Positions 53,967 through 63,290 of a stretch of 64,000 nucleotides of DNA are shown in pieces. The position numbers and the translations under genes are program-made. Origin of the DNA: Roseicitreum antarcticum (GTDB lineage Bacteria; Pseudomonadota; Alphaproteobacteria; Rhodobacterales; Rhodobacteraceae); NCBI RefSeq assembly GCF_014681765.1, contig NZ_CP061498.1, positions 868,001 through 932,000 on the forward strand, given 5' to 3'. The notes beneath the pieces were generated by a model. That model made no database searches and was not told the DNA's origin. It worked only from the letters and a program-made list of their open reading frames with translations. Every line of letters begins with the position of its first letter. Position 1 is the first letter of the stretch.

Positions 53967-55490
53967 TCAGCCGTAGGCAACCGCCCAGCGTTCCAGCAGT
54001 TGCTGCTGCAGACGGCGCGCGTTTCGGCTGAAGTCGCGGGTGCCGGGCGGTGCCTCGCGCTGGCTTTCAGGGATGGCGGCGCGGCGCGGCAGATCGGCGG
54101 CGACAAAGCCGAAGCTCAGGTTGCGGGGGCGGTCGGGCACATCGAAGCTTCCCCCCAGCGCCGAGACGAAGTTCAACGTCCCGGTCTTGGCCGCCACCTC
54201 CAACCGGTGGTTGCCGACGACCGCATTATTCGCGTCGCGCATCGGCAGGGTGCGCAGCAGCGGCGTCAACACGCCCGCGCGCTGCGTCTGGCTGAAGAAC
54301 CCCGCCAGATCTGCCGCGCTGATCCGTGACGCCGCCCCCAGGCCCGAGTGATCGGCCAGTCGCAGCGTCGACAATCCGTAAGTCTGCCGCAGCCATTCCG
54401 CCTGAAGCTGCGCCGAGGCCGCAAGGCTGCCGGGCCTGGCACCCCGCGCGCGGCTGGCGCTTAGCCCGATCGCCTCGGCGGTGATGTTGGTCGAGAATTC
54501 CAGCATGTCGCGCAACAGCTCGGGCAGCGGCCGGGACGCATGCTCGGCCACCAGCGTGCCCTGCGGCGCCGTGGCGCTGACCACCGGCGCCCCGAGCGTG
54601 ATCCCGTTGGACTGCGCCAGCGTGCGGAACACATCGCCCGCATAAAGTGCGGGCTGACGCACCGGCAGCCAGCGCGCGCCATTGCTGCCAAGCGCGGCGC
54701 GCGCCACGGTCCAGCGGTCGCGCCCTTCGCCGTTGCGGAAGGTATAGACCGGGTAGCCCTGCCCCGACAGCTCCATCGTGGCAAAGCTGACCCGCGGCTG
54801 GTAGCGCTGGCTGCGCGCATCCATCACCAGATCATAGTCGCCGCCGCGCCTTGTCCATTGAAAGTGCACACGGTTGAAATTGAGGTTCAGCCCCGAGATC
54901 GCCGGGTTATACCCCGCCTGCACGACCTGTTCGTCGTCGATCTGCGCAATGCGCGGCAGCGCGCCGTCATAGACCACGAAGCGACCCTGCACCGAAGTGA
55001 TCCCGGTACGGCGCACCGCCGCGGCCAGATCGGCCAGCGCATCGGTGTCGAGCACCGGATCACCGCCCCCCGCCAGCACCAGATCGCCCGCGACCACGCC
55101 GCCGGTGATCCCGCCGGTGGCGAAAACCCGGGTGCGAAAGCGGTGCCCGGCCCCCAGCGCGTCCAGTGCGTAGGCAGACGTCAGGGCCTTTGTCACGCTG
55201 GCGGGCGGCAGGGCCAAGTCGGGGTTGCGCCCCTCCAGCAAGGCACCCGTGGCGCTGTCGAGCACGGCAAACGACATTTCACCCGACAGGCGCGCCGCCC
55301 GTACCAGATCGTCGGCCGGTTGTGCCAGCGCCAGCGGACGCAGACCATCGGGGCCGGGACGTACGGGCGGACGCTGCGAGCTGGCGGGCGCATTGGCACA
55401 GCCCGGCTGCGCCAACAGCATCGCGCCCAACCCCGTCATGGCCTGTCGGCGGGTCAGTGCGAAGCGTTGGCGCGTCTTGTCAGAAGTCAT
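53967..55490 (-). CDS. dacB: D-alanyl-D-alanine carboxypeptidase/endopeptidase (PBP4 family)
   Basis: A 507-residue class C penicillin-binding protein of the S13 family. The nucleophile motif SVTK, the second motif STN (in EFSTNITAEA) and KTGT are all present, separated by the long family insert after SVTK. The N-terminus carries a twin-arginine-like export signal (TRRQAMTGLGAMLLAQPGC). It trims or cleaves cross-links in peptidoglycan. Confidence 0.93.
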   Translation of the reverse strand: MTSDKTRQRFALTRRQAMTGLGAMLLAQPGCANAPASSQRPPVRPGPDGLRPLALAQPADDLVRAARLSGEMSFAVLDSATGALLEGRNPDLALPPASVTKALTSAYALDALGAGHRFRTRVFATGGITGGVVAGDLVLAGGGDPVLDTDALADLAAAVRRTGITSVQGRFVVYDGALPRIAQIDDEQVVQAGYNPAISGLNLNFNRVHFQWTRRGGDYDLVMDARSQRYQPRVSFATMELSGQGYPVYTFRNGEGRDRWTVARAALGSNGARWLPVRQPALYAGDVFRTLAQSNGITLGAPVVSATAPQGTLVAEHASRPLPELLRDMLEFSTNITAEAIGLSASRARGARPGSLAASAQLQAEWLRQTYGLSTLRLADHSGLGAASRISAADLAGFFSQTQRAGVLTPLLRTLPMRDANNAVVGNHRLEVAAKTGTLNFVSALGGSFDVPDRPRNLSFGFVAADLPRRAAIPESQREAPPGTRDFSRNARRLQQQLLERWAVAYG

Positions 55491-55702
55491 TCAATCCCCA
55501 TCAGGTACCGGCACTGCCCTCAGTCCCGTCATGGCGAGGTTAACCTTGAAATACCGCCCAATTGCAAATCATATCCTGCCATCCGGTGCCGGCAACGCTG
55601 TGTTTCCGTCTGCGAAACAATGCCGCACGCCCCCAATCTGGCCCCCGATCTGGCCCCAGTCATGCCGCGTCTGGCCCCACGCCCCCCCTGACCGGGCGCC
55701 CT

Positions 55703-56311
55703 TCAGCGCGCGGGCGCGCCCTCTGCCTGTCGCAGCCGGGTTGAGGATATGTCGCGCTTTGGCATGGTCAGAAACACCCATGCGGGCGCTTGCGCATGGG
55801 CCAGCCGCCCGGCGTCCTGCGCCGCCAGCCGCGTTTGCGCGAAGCGACGCGCGGCCTTTGAGGTCAGGGCGGGCATCTGCTGGCCGGGGCGGGCAAAAAC
55901 CGCCACCGGCGTACTGCGGAAGATCCCGGCCCAGCGGTCCCAGCGGTGGAACTGCGCCAAGTTGTCCGCCCCCATGATCCAGACGAAGCGCACCTGCGGG
56001 TAGTGGTGACGCAGCGCCTGCAGGGTGGCAGCGGTGTAGCGCGTGCCCAACTGCCGTTCCACATCCGTGATGGTCACGCGGGGGTGCCGCATCAGCGCAC
56101 GCGCTCGAGCCATGCGACCGGCAAGCGGCGCGGGGCCATGCGCCTTGATCGGGTTGCCGGGGGTCACAAGCCACCACAGCCGGTCAAGCCGCAGTCGGCG
56201 CAGCGCCTGCTGGCTCAGGTGGACATGCCCGTCATGCGCCGGATCGAAGGATCCGCCCAGCAGGCCCACGGTGCTTCCGGGCGGGGCAAAGGGCATGGTG
56301 TAGCGCTGCAT
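55703..56311 (-). CDS. nadD: Nicotinate-nucleotide adenylyltransferase
   Basis: Forms deamido-NAD from nicotinate mononucleotide and ATP. A 202-residue nucleotidyltransferase with [40 protein letters not shown] and the ISSTRLR loop near the C-terminus. The ATG at 56311 is preceded by AAGGCGGA; a methionine five codons later is an alternative. Confidence 0.92.
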   Translation of the reverse strand: MQRYTMPFAPPGSTVGLLGGSFDPAHDGHVHLSQQALRRLRLDRLWWLVTPGNPIKAHGPAPLAGRMARARALMRHPRVTITDVERQLGTRYTAATLQALRHHYPQVRFVWIMGADNLAQFHRWDRWAGIFRSTPVAVFARPGQQMPALTSKAARRFAQTRLAAQDAGRLAHAQAPAWVFLTMPKRDISSTRLRQAEGAPAR

Positions 56312-56487
56312 CGGCCGGTCCGCCTTGTTGTTGCCGGGCGTGGCGGCAAAGCTGCACCCACCGCGACCCCGCTTGTTCATAAGCGGTTGCGCATGCCCGT
56401 GCAACTGTCGGCTGTTGTTGGGTTTTCCGGCGACACCCGATATCACCCAGGGTGTCCCTTGGTGACGCGGTTCGGGTCCTGGGGGAA

Positions 56488-56564
56488 TGGTACCGCCTCC
56501 CCGGCTTGAACGGGGGACCTCTGGATCCACAATCCAGCGCTCTAACCAACTGAGCTAAGGCGGC
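56488..56564 (-). tRNA. tRNA-His (GTG), without G-1
   Basis: A 77-base tRNA with encoded CCA. The anticodon loop TTGTGGA holds GTG. The acceptor begins GCCGCCT and ends AGGCGGT, then A73 and CCA, so pair 1-72 is G-T. The base before G1 is T, not G. Alphaproteobacterial tRNA-His is known for lacking the G-1 that is near universal elsewhere. Confidence 0.95.
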
Positions 56565-56682
56565 ACTGAGGGCGATTTAGCGCCCGTGCGCCCCGAATGC
56601 AAGAGGCGATAGCTTGATTGCCGCCGCAAATCGGCGTAGCCCCCGACGATAACCGCGTCATAACCGCATCGAGGACAGCACA

Positions 56683-56922
56683 ATGGGTATCAACAAGGAA
56701 AGCGACACCAGCGCCAGCCTGCAAATCGGCCCGACGACGCAAGGCATGGTACGGCTTTATGTCGAAGGCGACGGGATCGACCTGCCGCTGGATTTTGACC
56801 CCGACGAGGCCGATGAGATCGCTGAGGAACTGCGCGGCGCCGCCGCCGCCGCCCGCGCGATGGATGCCGCCCCGGCCGCGGGCAAAAAGGGCGGCAAGCC
56901 CAAGGGTCCCCGGCAACGGTAA
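56683..56922 (+). CDS. Small conserved protein, possibly DUF6324
   Basis: A 79-residue protein with an ordered acidic core (NLQIGP-like start SLQIGPTTQGMVRLYVEGDG, then DLPLDFDPDEADEIAEELRG) and a basic Ala/Lys/Gly tail. It recalls a family widespread in Rhodobacteraceae that I remember as DUF6324; the family name is uncertain. No function is known. Confidence 0.75.
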   Translation: MGINKESDTSASLQIGPTTQGMVRLYVEGDGIDLPLDFDPDEADEIAEELRGAAAAARAMDAAPAAGKKGGKPKGPRQR

Positions 56923-56972
56923 AAGCGACGATTCTGGTGCCGCTCAGGCGGCCCCAGATGAGTCAGCGCGAC

Positions 56973-57488
56973 TCAATCGGCGCCGCCCCAGCCATCGGGC
57001 TTGGCCCCGCCGGTCCGCGCCTCGGCCCCGCCTTGCAGCGCGCGCACCCCCGGGTCCGTGAAGAATTGCAGCCGCAGCGCCGCCGTGCGGGCAAAGAGGC
57101 CCGCGACCACCTTGCGGCGCGGCGCGGACAGGCGCGTCTCAGGTGCCATGCGCAACACCTCTGCGCTGAAATCATCCGCCAGGATCAAGCCGGTTTCAGG
57201 CGGCAGGATGTCAGTCGGAAAATCCGAATCGACCGCCCAGAAAAAGCGGTCGCACCACGGCAGATACCCCTGCCATTTCTGATCGGCGCGGAAATCGGCG
57301 CGGCTGGATTTGCATTCCACCACCCATATCTCGCCCGACGGTGCCAGCCCCATCACATCCACCCGCAACCCGCGTGCAGGCACCAATTCGGTGACCGAGG
57401 CCATGCCCGCGCTGCGCAGGTAGCGACATACGCCCCGCGCCAGCCGCTGGCCGCGTTTCATCGCGTCATCTGTGTCCTGAAATTCCAT
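56973..57488 (-). CDS. mmcB: MmcB-family DNA repair protein
   Basis: A 171-residue protein of the restriction-endonuclease-like PD-(D/E)xK fold: RVDVMGLAPSGEIWVVECKSSRADFRADQKW contains the Asp, E-x-K pair, followed by YLPWCDRFFWAVDSDFP. In Caulobacter the homologue is SOS-induced and protects against mitomycin C. The ATG at 57488 is chosen because upstream in-frame sequence is not conserved-looking; a LexA-box-like sequence lies 12 to 26 bases before it. Confidence 0.88.
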   Translation of the reverse strand: MEFQDTDDAMKRGQRLARGVCRYLRSAGMASVTELVPARGLRVDVMGLAPSGEIWVVECKSSRADFRADQKWQGYLPWCDRFFWAVDSDFPTDILPPETGLILADDFSAEVLRMAPETRLSAPRRKVVAGLFARTAALRLQFFTDPGVRALQGGAEARTGGAKPDGWGGAD

Positions 57489-57499
57489 AAGACAGATAT

Positions 57500-57514
57500 G
57501 AACAAACGGTAAAC
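57500..57514 (-). promoter_or_regulatory. LexA-box-like site upstream of mmcB
   Basis: On the minus strand the site reads GTTT-ACCGTTT-GTTC, one base off the alphaproteobacterial SOS box GTTC-N7-GTTC. It ends 12 bases before the mmcB start. This fits SOS control of mmcB as known in Caulobacter. Confidence 0.65.
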
Positions 57515-57749
57515 AAATGCAACCCTTGCCGAAAGCCCGCAGCACGCTTATGTTGAGTGGTGGCGGGTTCTGCTCTGCGCGTGTGCGGCTCTTTTCCAGT
57601 GGCCGATAAGCATCTCCGAGGGAGCTGGCGCTGCCAGGGTCCTGGCCTTGGTATCTGGCGACCACCTGAACACTCAGGCTCTCGGGAAATTCACGCTGCC
57701 ACGGCTGCTGCGGTTCCCGCCACCTTTTCCGACATCTTGCCCGCAGGCA

Positions 57750-58076
57750 TCAGCCGCGCCGGTCGTCGCGGTGCACCGGGATGGCAATAGGCTGCGGGTT
57801 GGTGGCATAGCGGGTCAGATCGCGCAGCGGCTTGCCGCCCGATGTATCATCGTCACGCCCTGCCATGCGCATGATCGCAATGGCGAATTGCACGCCGCCA
57901 AACACGATGCCGTTGAAAAAGATCAACAGGAACAGCGCCAGATACCCGCCCGAGGTGTTGAACACCAGATGCGCAAGGTTGGCGACATTGGCCCACAGCA
58001 GCATGCCCACGAACACCACCGCCAGCGCAAACCCGATCGCCACTTGCTGAATATACAGCTTTACCAGTTTCGGCAT
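57750..58076 (-). CDS. Small membrane protein of unknown function
   Basis: A 108-residue protein with two membrane helices (VAIGFALAVVFVGMLLWANV and GYLALFLLIFFNGIVFGGVQ) and a charged C-terminal tail. AGGAGG lies seven bases before the ATG at 58076, fixing the start. I do not recognise a named family. Downstream is the 261-bp gap leading to mmcB. Confidence 0.8.
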   Translation of the reverse strand: MPKLVKLYIQQVAIGFALAVVFVGMLLWANVANLAHLVFNTSGGYLALFLLIFFNGIVFGGVQFAIAIMRMAGRDDDTSGGKPLRDLTRYATNPQPIAIPVHRDDRRG

Positions 58077-58175
58077 TGCGTAACCTCCTGTTTCATTCCG
58101 ACACAACCTACAGGACAGGTCGGCGCTGTCCATGCGCCCATTCGGCACAGGCCCTGCCCGCGCGTTTTGCCCCCG

Positions 58176-58601
58176 TCACGCGATGTCGAACCCCGGCGCG
58201 GCCAGTTCGAACCCGTCAAACCGGAACCCCGGCGACACGGTGCAACTGACCAGCGTCCAGTCGCCCAGCGTTCGCGCCGATTGCCAGGCACCAGCGGGCA
58301 CGATCAGTTGCGGCGCTTCACCCGCCAGCACATCACCTCCCAGGGTCTCGCTGCGCGCCGGTCCGGCAGAATCGGCGCTTTGGCGCAGCACCAGCGGTGC
58401 GCCCGCATGATAAAGCCAGATCTCGGTCGCATCGACGCGGTGCCAATGGCTGACCTGCCCGGTCGCCAGCAAGAACAGGATCGCCGTGCCCACGGGGCGC
58501 TGCCCCGGGGCGGCATCGGCCACCCAGGTCTGGCGGTACCAGCCGCCTTCGGGATGCGGCGCCAGATCCAGCCGGGCGATGAGGTCGGCGGCGCCCGCCA
58601 T
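58176..58601 (-). CDS. Cupin-fold DUF985 protein
   Basis: A 141-residue protein of the DUF985 cupin group: LAPHPEGGWYRQTW at the start, then AILFLLATGQVSHWHRVDATEIWLYHAGAPL with the cupin metal-binding His/Glu pattern, and LVSCTVSPGFRFDGFEL at the end. The function is unknown. A GTG five codons upstream, right after the previous stop, is an alternative start. Confidence 0.85.
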   Translation of the reverse strand: MAGAADLIARLDLAPHPEGGWYRQTWVADAAPGQRPVGTAILFLLATGQVSHWHRVDATEIWLYHAGAPLVLRQSADSAGPARSETLGGDVLAGEAPQLIVPAGAWQSARTLGDWTLVSCTVSPGFRFDGFELAAPGFDIA

Positions 58602-58621
58602 GCTTGCGCTGGCCACGCTGC

Positions 58622-58789
58622 CTATTCCTTGTCGGTGCGGAAGGTGGCGAACTGTTGAAGCATCGCGCGCTGCATCGCCTCGGCCATCGACTGATAGGCC
58701 TTGGCCGCAAAGTCGGCCTGTTGTTCGGAAGGCACGAACAACTCCTTGAACTCGTCCGGGGTGCATTCGATTTCGATGTTTATTTTCAT
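58622..58789 (-). CDS. Small conserved protein, DUF6489-like
   Basis: A 55-residue protein starting MKINIEIECTPDEFKELFV and ending in an amphipathic helix (SMAEAMQRAMLQQF). It resembles the short alphaproteobacterial family I recall as DUF6489. AGGA precedes the ATG. It is followed 21 bases later by the cupin gene. Function unknown. Confidence 0.75.
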   Translation of the reverse strand: MKINIEIECTPDEFKELFVPSEQQADFAAKAYQSMAEAMQRAMLQQFATFRTDKE

Positions 58790-58895
58790 GAGATCCTGCC
58801 GTTTGTGACACTTGATCTTCGCCAAACCGGCCCGCCGTTACAAGACCCAAGAATGCGAAAACAAGAGCGGCACAAAAATACCCGCCGCCAAAGCA

Positions 58896-58929
58896 AAGGA
58901 CCGGCGCACCCCTGGGGTGGCCGGTCCTT
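58896..58929 (-). terminator. Terminator downstream of sodB
   Basis: AAGGACCGGC and GCCGGTCCTT pair around a GC-rich loop, followed on the minus strand by a T-rich run. It lies 25 bases beyond the sodB stop. Confidence 0.8.
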
Positions 58930-58953
58930 CAGCATCGCATCGCGTCGGGCAGA

Positions 58954-59553
58954 TTACATCCGCGCGGCGACGTTGTCCCAGTTCACCAGCTTGCCGAGGA
59001 AGTTCGACAGATAAGCGGGACGCTTGTTGCGGAAGTCGATGTAGTAGGAATGTTCCCACACGTCGCAGCCCAGCAGCGCGGTCTGGCCAAAGCACAGCGG
59101 GTTCACGCCGTTTTCGGTCTTGGTGACCTTCAAGCTGCCATCGGCGTCCTTGACCAGCCACGCCCAGCCCGAGCCGAACTGACCCGCGCCCGCAGCGGCG
59201 AAATCTTCCTTGAACTTGTCAACCGAGCCGAAGCTTTCGGTCAGCGCCTTTTCCAGCTCGGACGGGATCGCAGAGCCGCCCGGCCCCATCATTTCCCAGA
59301 ACTGGGCGTGGTTCCAGTGCTGCGAGGCATTGTTGAAGATGCCGCTTTGCGCCACCGACCCGGCCGCATAGGTGCCGCGCACGATGTCCTCGACCGATTT
59401 GCCTTCCCATTCGGTGCCGGCAATCAGCTTGTTGCCGTTGTCGACATAGGCTTTGTGGTGGATATCATGGTGATATTCCAGCGTCTCGCGGCTCATGCCG
59501 AGGCTTTCCAGCGCATCATGGGCATAGGGCAGGTCGGGAAGTTCAAAAGCCAT
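58954..59553 (-). CDS. sodB: Superoxide dismutase, Fe-type
   Basis: Dismutates superoxide in the cytoplasm. A 199-residue Fe/Mn-family protein with metal ligands in EYHHDIHHKAYV, ASQHWNHAQFW, and LLGCDVWEHSYYIDF. The Gln in ASQHWNH at the position of E. coli FeSOD Q69 points to the iron form. GAGGA lies before the ATG at 59553. It is bordered by its own terminator and by that of soxG. Confidence 0.93.
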   Translation of the reverse strand: MAFELPDLPYAHDALESLGMSRETLEYHHDIHHKAYVDNGNKLIAGTEWEGKSVEDIVRGTYAAGSVAQSGIFNNASQHWNHAQFWEMMGPGGSAIPSELEKALTESFGSVDKFKEDFAAAGAGQFGSGWAWLVKDADGSLKVTKTENGVNPLCFGQTALLGCDVWEHSYYIDFRNKRPAYLSNFLGKLVNWDNVAARM

Positions 59554-59646
59554 TTTATCCTCATTCATTTGGATCATCTGATACAATGGAATAGGTACCT
59601 AAAGCGCCAAACGTCAAGGGGCGGGGCCGGAAAACCTGCTCGCGCG

Positions 59647-59677
59647 CAGGCCCGGCGGCGGGGGATCGCCGGGCCTG
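59647..59677 (-). terminator. Terminator downstream of soxG
   Basis: A perfect 11-bp stem (CAGGCCCGGCG with CGCCGGGCCTG) separated by nine bases, seven bases beyond the soxG stop on the minus strand; a short TTTT follows about 15 bases later. Confidence 0.78.
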
Positions 59678-59683
59678 CGCGTC

Positions 59684-60241
59684 CTAGGCGAAGCCCGCCA
59701 CCTCTCCCCCCGGCCTGGCCGAGAGTGCCAGCGCGTCGAATACATATTGCGCGACCGACCGGAAGCAGATCAGCACGAAAACCCCCGGTTCGGGCACCCA
59801 GACCGCGCAAGCGACCTGGGCCGCGCGGGTGCGGCGGATGTCGCCGGGGGTCAGCGCGGCCGTATCCACAGGGCACAGCTTTGCCAGCACTTCAGCCCCG
59901 CGCGGCCCCGCGATGTGGAACACCGCGCGCGCGTCCGACACATCGGCAACGCTGGCGAAACGATGCGCCAGCGCCGATTGCAGCCGGGCCGCGGTGGCGG
60001 GGGCGTCGGCGTAGGGCAGCATCAGCAGCATCTCATCAGGCGACATCCAGGCCAACGCGTGGTCGCCCACCACGCTGACCCGCCGCATCCCGGGCAGGTC
60101 CAGCCCGGCTGCCTCGCGCAGCGCGTCGCGCAAGGTATCCGGATCGCCGCGCAGGGTAATCATGCCGCACAGCCCGGCCTCGCGCAGTGTCACATAGCCC
60201 TCGTATTCCGCCCCCGGCAGGGCGCTGCGGATGTCATGCAT
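59684..60241 (-). CDS. soxG: Sarcosine oxidase gamma subunit
   Basis: A 185-residue SoxG, a small GCV_T-like subunit of heterotetrameric sarcosine oxidase. Visible features are REAGLCGMITLRGD, VSVVGDHALAWMSPDEMLLM and HIAGPRGAEVLAKLCPVD. It starts eight bases inside the end of soxA, so the subunits are translated together. The terminator at 59647 ends the transcript. Confidence 0.92.
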   Translation of the reverse strand: MHDIRSALPGAEYEGYVTLREAGLCGMITLRGDPDTLRDALREAAGLDLPGMRRVSVVGDHALAWMSPDEMLLMLPYADAPATAARLQSALAHRFASVADVSDARAVFHIAGPRGAEVLAKLCPVDTAALTPGDIRRTRAAQVACAVWVPEPGVFVLICFRSVAQYVFDALALSARPGGEVAGFA

Positions 60242-63200
60242 TCTGCTTCTCCCCGGCCTTGTCATACCACACCGGGTCGACGATCCGCGCCTTGACGGTC
60301 GCGCCGTATCCGGTCGGAAAGGTCAACACCTCGCCCATCCGTTCCGGCCCGTGGCGCACCAGCCCCATGGCGATCCCGCGCGCCAGCGTGGCCGAGTAAT
60401 AGCTGGAAGTAACGCGCCCCTCGGTCAGGCGCTGATAATTGTCGTTCTGTCCGTCCAGCACCGCATAGGCACCGTCGGGCAGGACCGAACCATCCAGCGT
60501 TTCCAGCCCCACCAGCCGCCAGCGGTCGGGCGCCTGCATCGCCACACGCGCCATCCCGCGCTTGCCCAGAAAGTCGGTCTTCTTCTTGGATATCGCCCAA
60601 TGCAGGTTGAGGTCTTGCGGGATCACGGTGCCGTCGGTCTCATCCCCGATCATGATGAAGCCCTTTTCGGCGCGCAGGACGTGCAGCGCCTCGGTCCCGT
60701 AGGGCATGACGCCAAAGGCGCGCCCTGCGTCCATAAGGCGCTGCCACAGCGCCAGCCCTTGCCCGGCCGGCACCGCGACCTCAAAGCTCAGTTCACCGGA
60801 AAAGCTGATGCGGAACACCCGGGCGGGGATGCCTGCCAGCGTGCCTTCCGCCCAGCCCATGAAGGGCAGCGCGCCAAGGTCCATGCCGCCCAAAATCTCC
60901 AGCACCTTGCGCGCATTGGGGCCGACCACGGCGATCTGGGCGAATTGTTCGGTCAGGTTGACCGTATGCACCTGCCAGTCCCACCATTCGCATTGCAGCC
61001 AGTCTTCCATCCAGGCGTGGATGTGATCCGCCCCGCCCGATGTCGTGTGAACCAGAAACGCCTGATCCTCCAACCGCGCCACCACGCCGTCATCCATCAG
61101 AAAGCCGTTTTCGTTGCACATCAGGCCGTAGCGGCATTTGCCCACCGGCAGCGTGCTCATCATGTTGGTATAGAGCATGTCGAGGAAGCGCCTCGCATCC
61201 GGCCCCTGCACCAAGATCTTGCCCAGCGTCGAGGCATCGAGCAAGCCAAGGTTGGTGCGCGTGTTCGACACCTCACGGTTCACGGCATCATGGTGGCTTT
61301 CGCCATCGCGGGGGTAGCAATAGGGGCGGCGCCAGTGGCCGACGGGCTCCCACGCCACGCCATGCGCTTCGTGCCAATCGTGCAGGGGCGTGCGGCGCAG
61401 GGGCTGGAAGGTGGCGCCCCGCGCCTCGGCCGCAATCGCACCCATGGAGATCGGGGTATACGGCGGGCGGAAAGTGGTGGTGCCAGTGGCAGGGATCGGC
61501 TGCCCCAGCGCATCGGACAGCACCGCAAGGCCGTTGATATTGCTCAGCTTCCCCTGATCGGTGGCCATGCCCAGCGTGGTGTAGCGCTTCGCATGTTCGA
61601 CCGACTGGAAACCTTCGCGCGCGGCCAACTGGATGTCGGCGACCTTTACGTCGTTCTGGAAATCCAGCCACATCCTGGCGCGCAGGTCATACCCGGCGGC
61701 ACGGGGCATGATCCAGACCGGGACCAGCGGGCTGTCGGGGGCGGTGTCGGTGGTTGGCGCTTTCGCCTGAGGGATGGATGATCCCGCCCCCTGTTTTGCT
61801 GCCCCCTGTTTTGTCGCCTGCCCCGTCGCCACCTGCCCCGTCGCCGCCTGCCCCGCAGCATGGGCATCGCGCAGCGTGTCGCGCAGCGCCAGCGCGCCGT
61901 TCGCGGCCCCTGCCGCCAGCACAAAGCCCGTGCCATCTGCGCCGCGCGGCGGCTGGGCCGGATCGGGGCGGAAGAAGGCGCCCGCATCGTCCCAGATCAG
62001 CTTGCCGCCGCAATGCGACCACAGATGCACCACCGGCGACCAGCCGCCCGACATGGCGATTGCATCGCAGGCGATAACCTCGGCCACCGCGCCGCCGGTG
62101 CCGTCCACCCGGCACAGTTCGACGCCCGTGACGCGCTTGCCGCCCTTCACCGCGCGCACCGCCATGCCGGGCAGCACCCGCAGTCCGCGCGCTTGCGCAG
62201 CACCTGCCATGGCGGACAGTTCTGCACGCGCATCCACAATCACAGGCACCTCCAGCCCGGCGTCCAGCAGCGCCAGCGCGGTGCGATAGGCATCGTCGTT
62301 ATTCGTCACCACGACACTGCGCGCGCCGGGGGCCACAGCCCAGTTCACCAGATAGTCGCGCATGGCACTGGCCAGCATCACGCCCGGAATGTCATTGCCC
62401 GCAAAGGACAGCGGGCGTTCAATCGCGCCTGTCGCGGTGATGGTGCGCGCGGCGCGCATCCGCCACAGCCGGTGGCGCGGAGCATCCGCGCCGGGGGTGT
62501 GGTCGCTGACGCGCTGATAGCCGTGGACATAACCATGGTCATGCACGCCCGCGCCCATGGTGCGGGTCAAAAGCGTCACATTGGGCAGTGCGTGCAGCGC
62601 GCTCAACGTGGCCGCGACCCAATGCTCGGCCGTCTGCCCGTCGATCCGGTCGCCATCGACCACCGCGCGCCCGCCCCAATGCGCGGTCTGTTCCCAGACC
62701 ACAACCCGCAGGCCAGATCGCGCCGCCGCCCGCGCCGCCACCAGCCCGGCAACGCCCCCGCCGATCACCAGCACATCGCAAAACGCATAGATCTGTTCAT
62801 ACCGGTCGGGGTCGCGCGCGTCGGCTTTGGGCGCTTTGCCAAGACCCGCCGAGGCGCGGATGAACGGCTCGTAGATATGTTTCCAGAATGGGCGGGGATG
62901 GATGAACATCTTGTAATAGAACCCCGCGCTGAGGAAACGCGACAGGGCGTTGCTCACCACGCCGATATCATGGTTCAGGCTGGGCCAATGGTTCTGGCTG
63001 GCGGCTTCCAGCCCGTCGAACAGTTCGGTTGTGGTGGCGCGCTGGTTGGGTTCAAAACGGTCGCCCCGGCCCAGCCCCATCAGGGCATTGGGTTCCTCCG
63101 CGCCCGAGGCCACGACCCCGCGCGGGCGGTGGTATTTGAACGACCGGCCCATCAGCACCTGCCCAGCCCCCAAAAGCGCCGAGGCCAGCGTATCCCCCGC

Positions 63201-63290
63201 AAAGCCTTTCATCGCCCGCCCGTTGAAGGTGAAGCTGGCAGGCGCGCTGCGGTCGATCAGGCGACCGCCGGTTTTCAGGCGGTGGCTCAT
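60234..63290 (-). CDS. soxA: Sarcosine oxidase alpha subunit, with a repeat-built insert
   Basis: A 1018-residue protein that oxidises sarcosine to glycine and passes the formaldehyde unit to tetrahydrofolate. It has an N-terminal Fer2-like region, an NAD/FAD Rossmann domain (VLVIGGGVAGLVAARAAARS), a central linker, and a C-terminal GCV_T folate domain (NTRTNLGLLDASTLGKILVQ). A short Gln/Ala/Thr/Lys-rich segment near residues 475-500 comes from 15-bp repeats and probably forms a flexible loop. GGAAGG precedes the ATG, which overlaps the soxD stop (ATGA). Confidence 0.95.
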   Translation of the reverse strand: MSHRLKTGGRLIDRSAPASFTFNGRAMKGFAGDTLASALLGAGQVLMGRSFKYHRPRGVVASGAEEPNALMGLGRGDRFEPNQRATTTELFDGLEAASQNHWPSLNHDIGVVSNALSRFLSAGFYYKMFIHPRPFWKHIYEPFIRASAGLGKAPKADARDPDRYEQIYAFCDVLVIGGGVAGLVAARAAARSGLRVVVWEQTAHWGGRAVVDGDRIDGQTAEHWVAATLSALHALPNVTLLTRTMGAGVHDHGYVHGYQRVSDHTPGADAPRHRLWRMRAARTITATGAIERPLSFAGNDIPGVMLASAMRDYLVNWAVAPGARSVVVTNNDDAYRTALALLDAGLEVPVIVDARAELSAMAGAAQARGLRVLPGMAVRAVKGGKRVTGVELCRVDGTGGAVAEVIACDAIAMSGGWSPVVHLWSHCGGKLIWDDAGAFFRPDPAQPPRGADGTGFVLAAGAANGALALRDTLRDAHAAGQAATGQVATGQATKQGAAKQGAGSSIPQAKAPTTDTAPDSPLVPVWIMPRAAGYDLRARMWLDFQNDVKVADIQLAAREGFQSVEHAKRYTTLGMATDQGKLSNINGLAVLSDALGQPIPATGTTTFRPPYTPISMGAIAAEARGATFQPLRRTPLHDWHEAHGVAWEPVGHWRRPYCYPRDGESHHDAVNREVSNTRTNLGLLDASTLGKILVQGPDARRFLDMLYTNMMSTLPVGKCRYGLMCNENGFLMDDGVVARLEDQAFLVHTTSGGADHIHAWMEDWLQCEWWDWQVHTVNLTEQFAQIAVVGPNARKVLEILGGMDLGALPFMGWAEGTLAGIPARVFRISFSGELSFEVAVPAGQGLALWQRLMDAGRAFGVMPYGTEALHVLRAEKGFIMIGDETDGTVIPQDLNLHWAISKKKTDFLGKRGMARVAMQAPDRWRLVGLETLDGSVLPDGAYAVLDGQNDNYQRLTEGRVTSSYYSATLARGIAMGLVRHGPERMGEVLTFPTGYGATVKARIVDPVWYDKAGEKQNA
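61790..61861 (-). repeat. 15-bp repeat array within soxA
   Basis: The word CCTG recurs at 61790, 61805, 61817, 61832 and 61847, within units such as CCTGCCCCGTCGCCA; spacings are 15, 12, 15 and 15 bases. On the minus strand they encode units of the type ATGQV and KQGAA. The frame is kept. Confidence 0.85.

Noticed and set aside
60231..61781. A 516-codon plus-strand frame opposite soxA
   Set aside because: It is the antisense shadow of a well-supported gene; the His/Gln/Arg-rich translation is typical of high-GC antisense frames.
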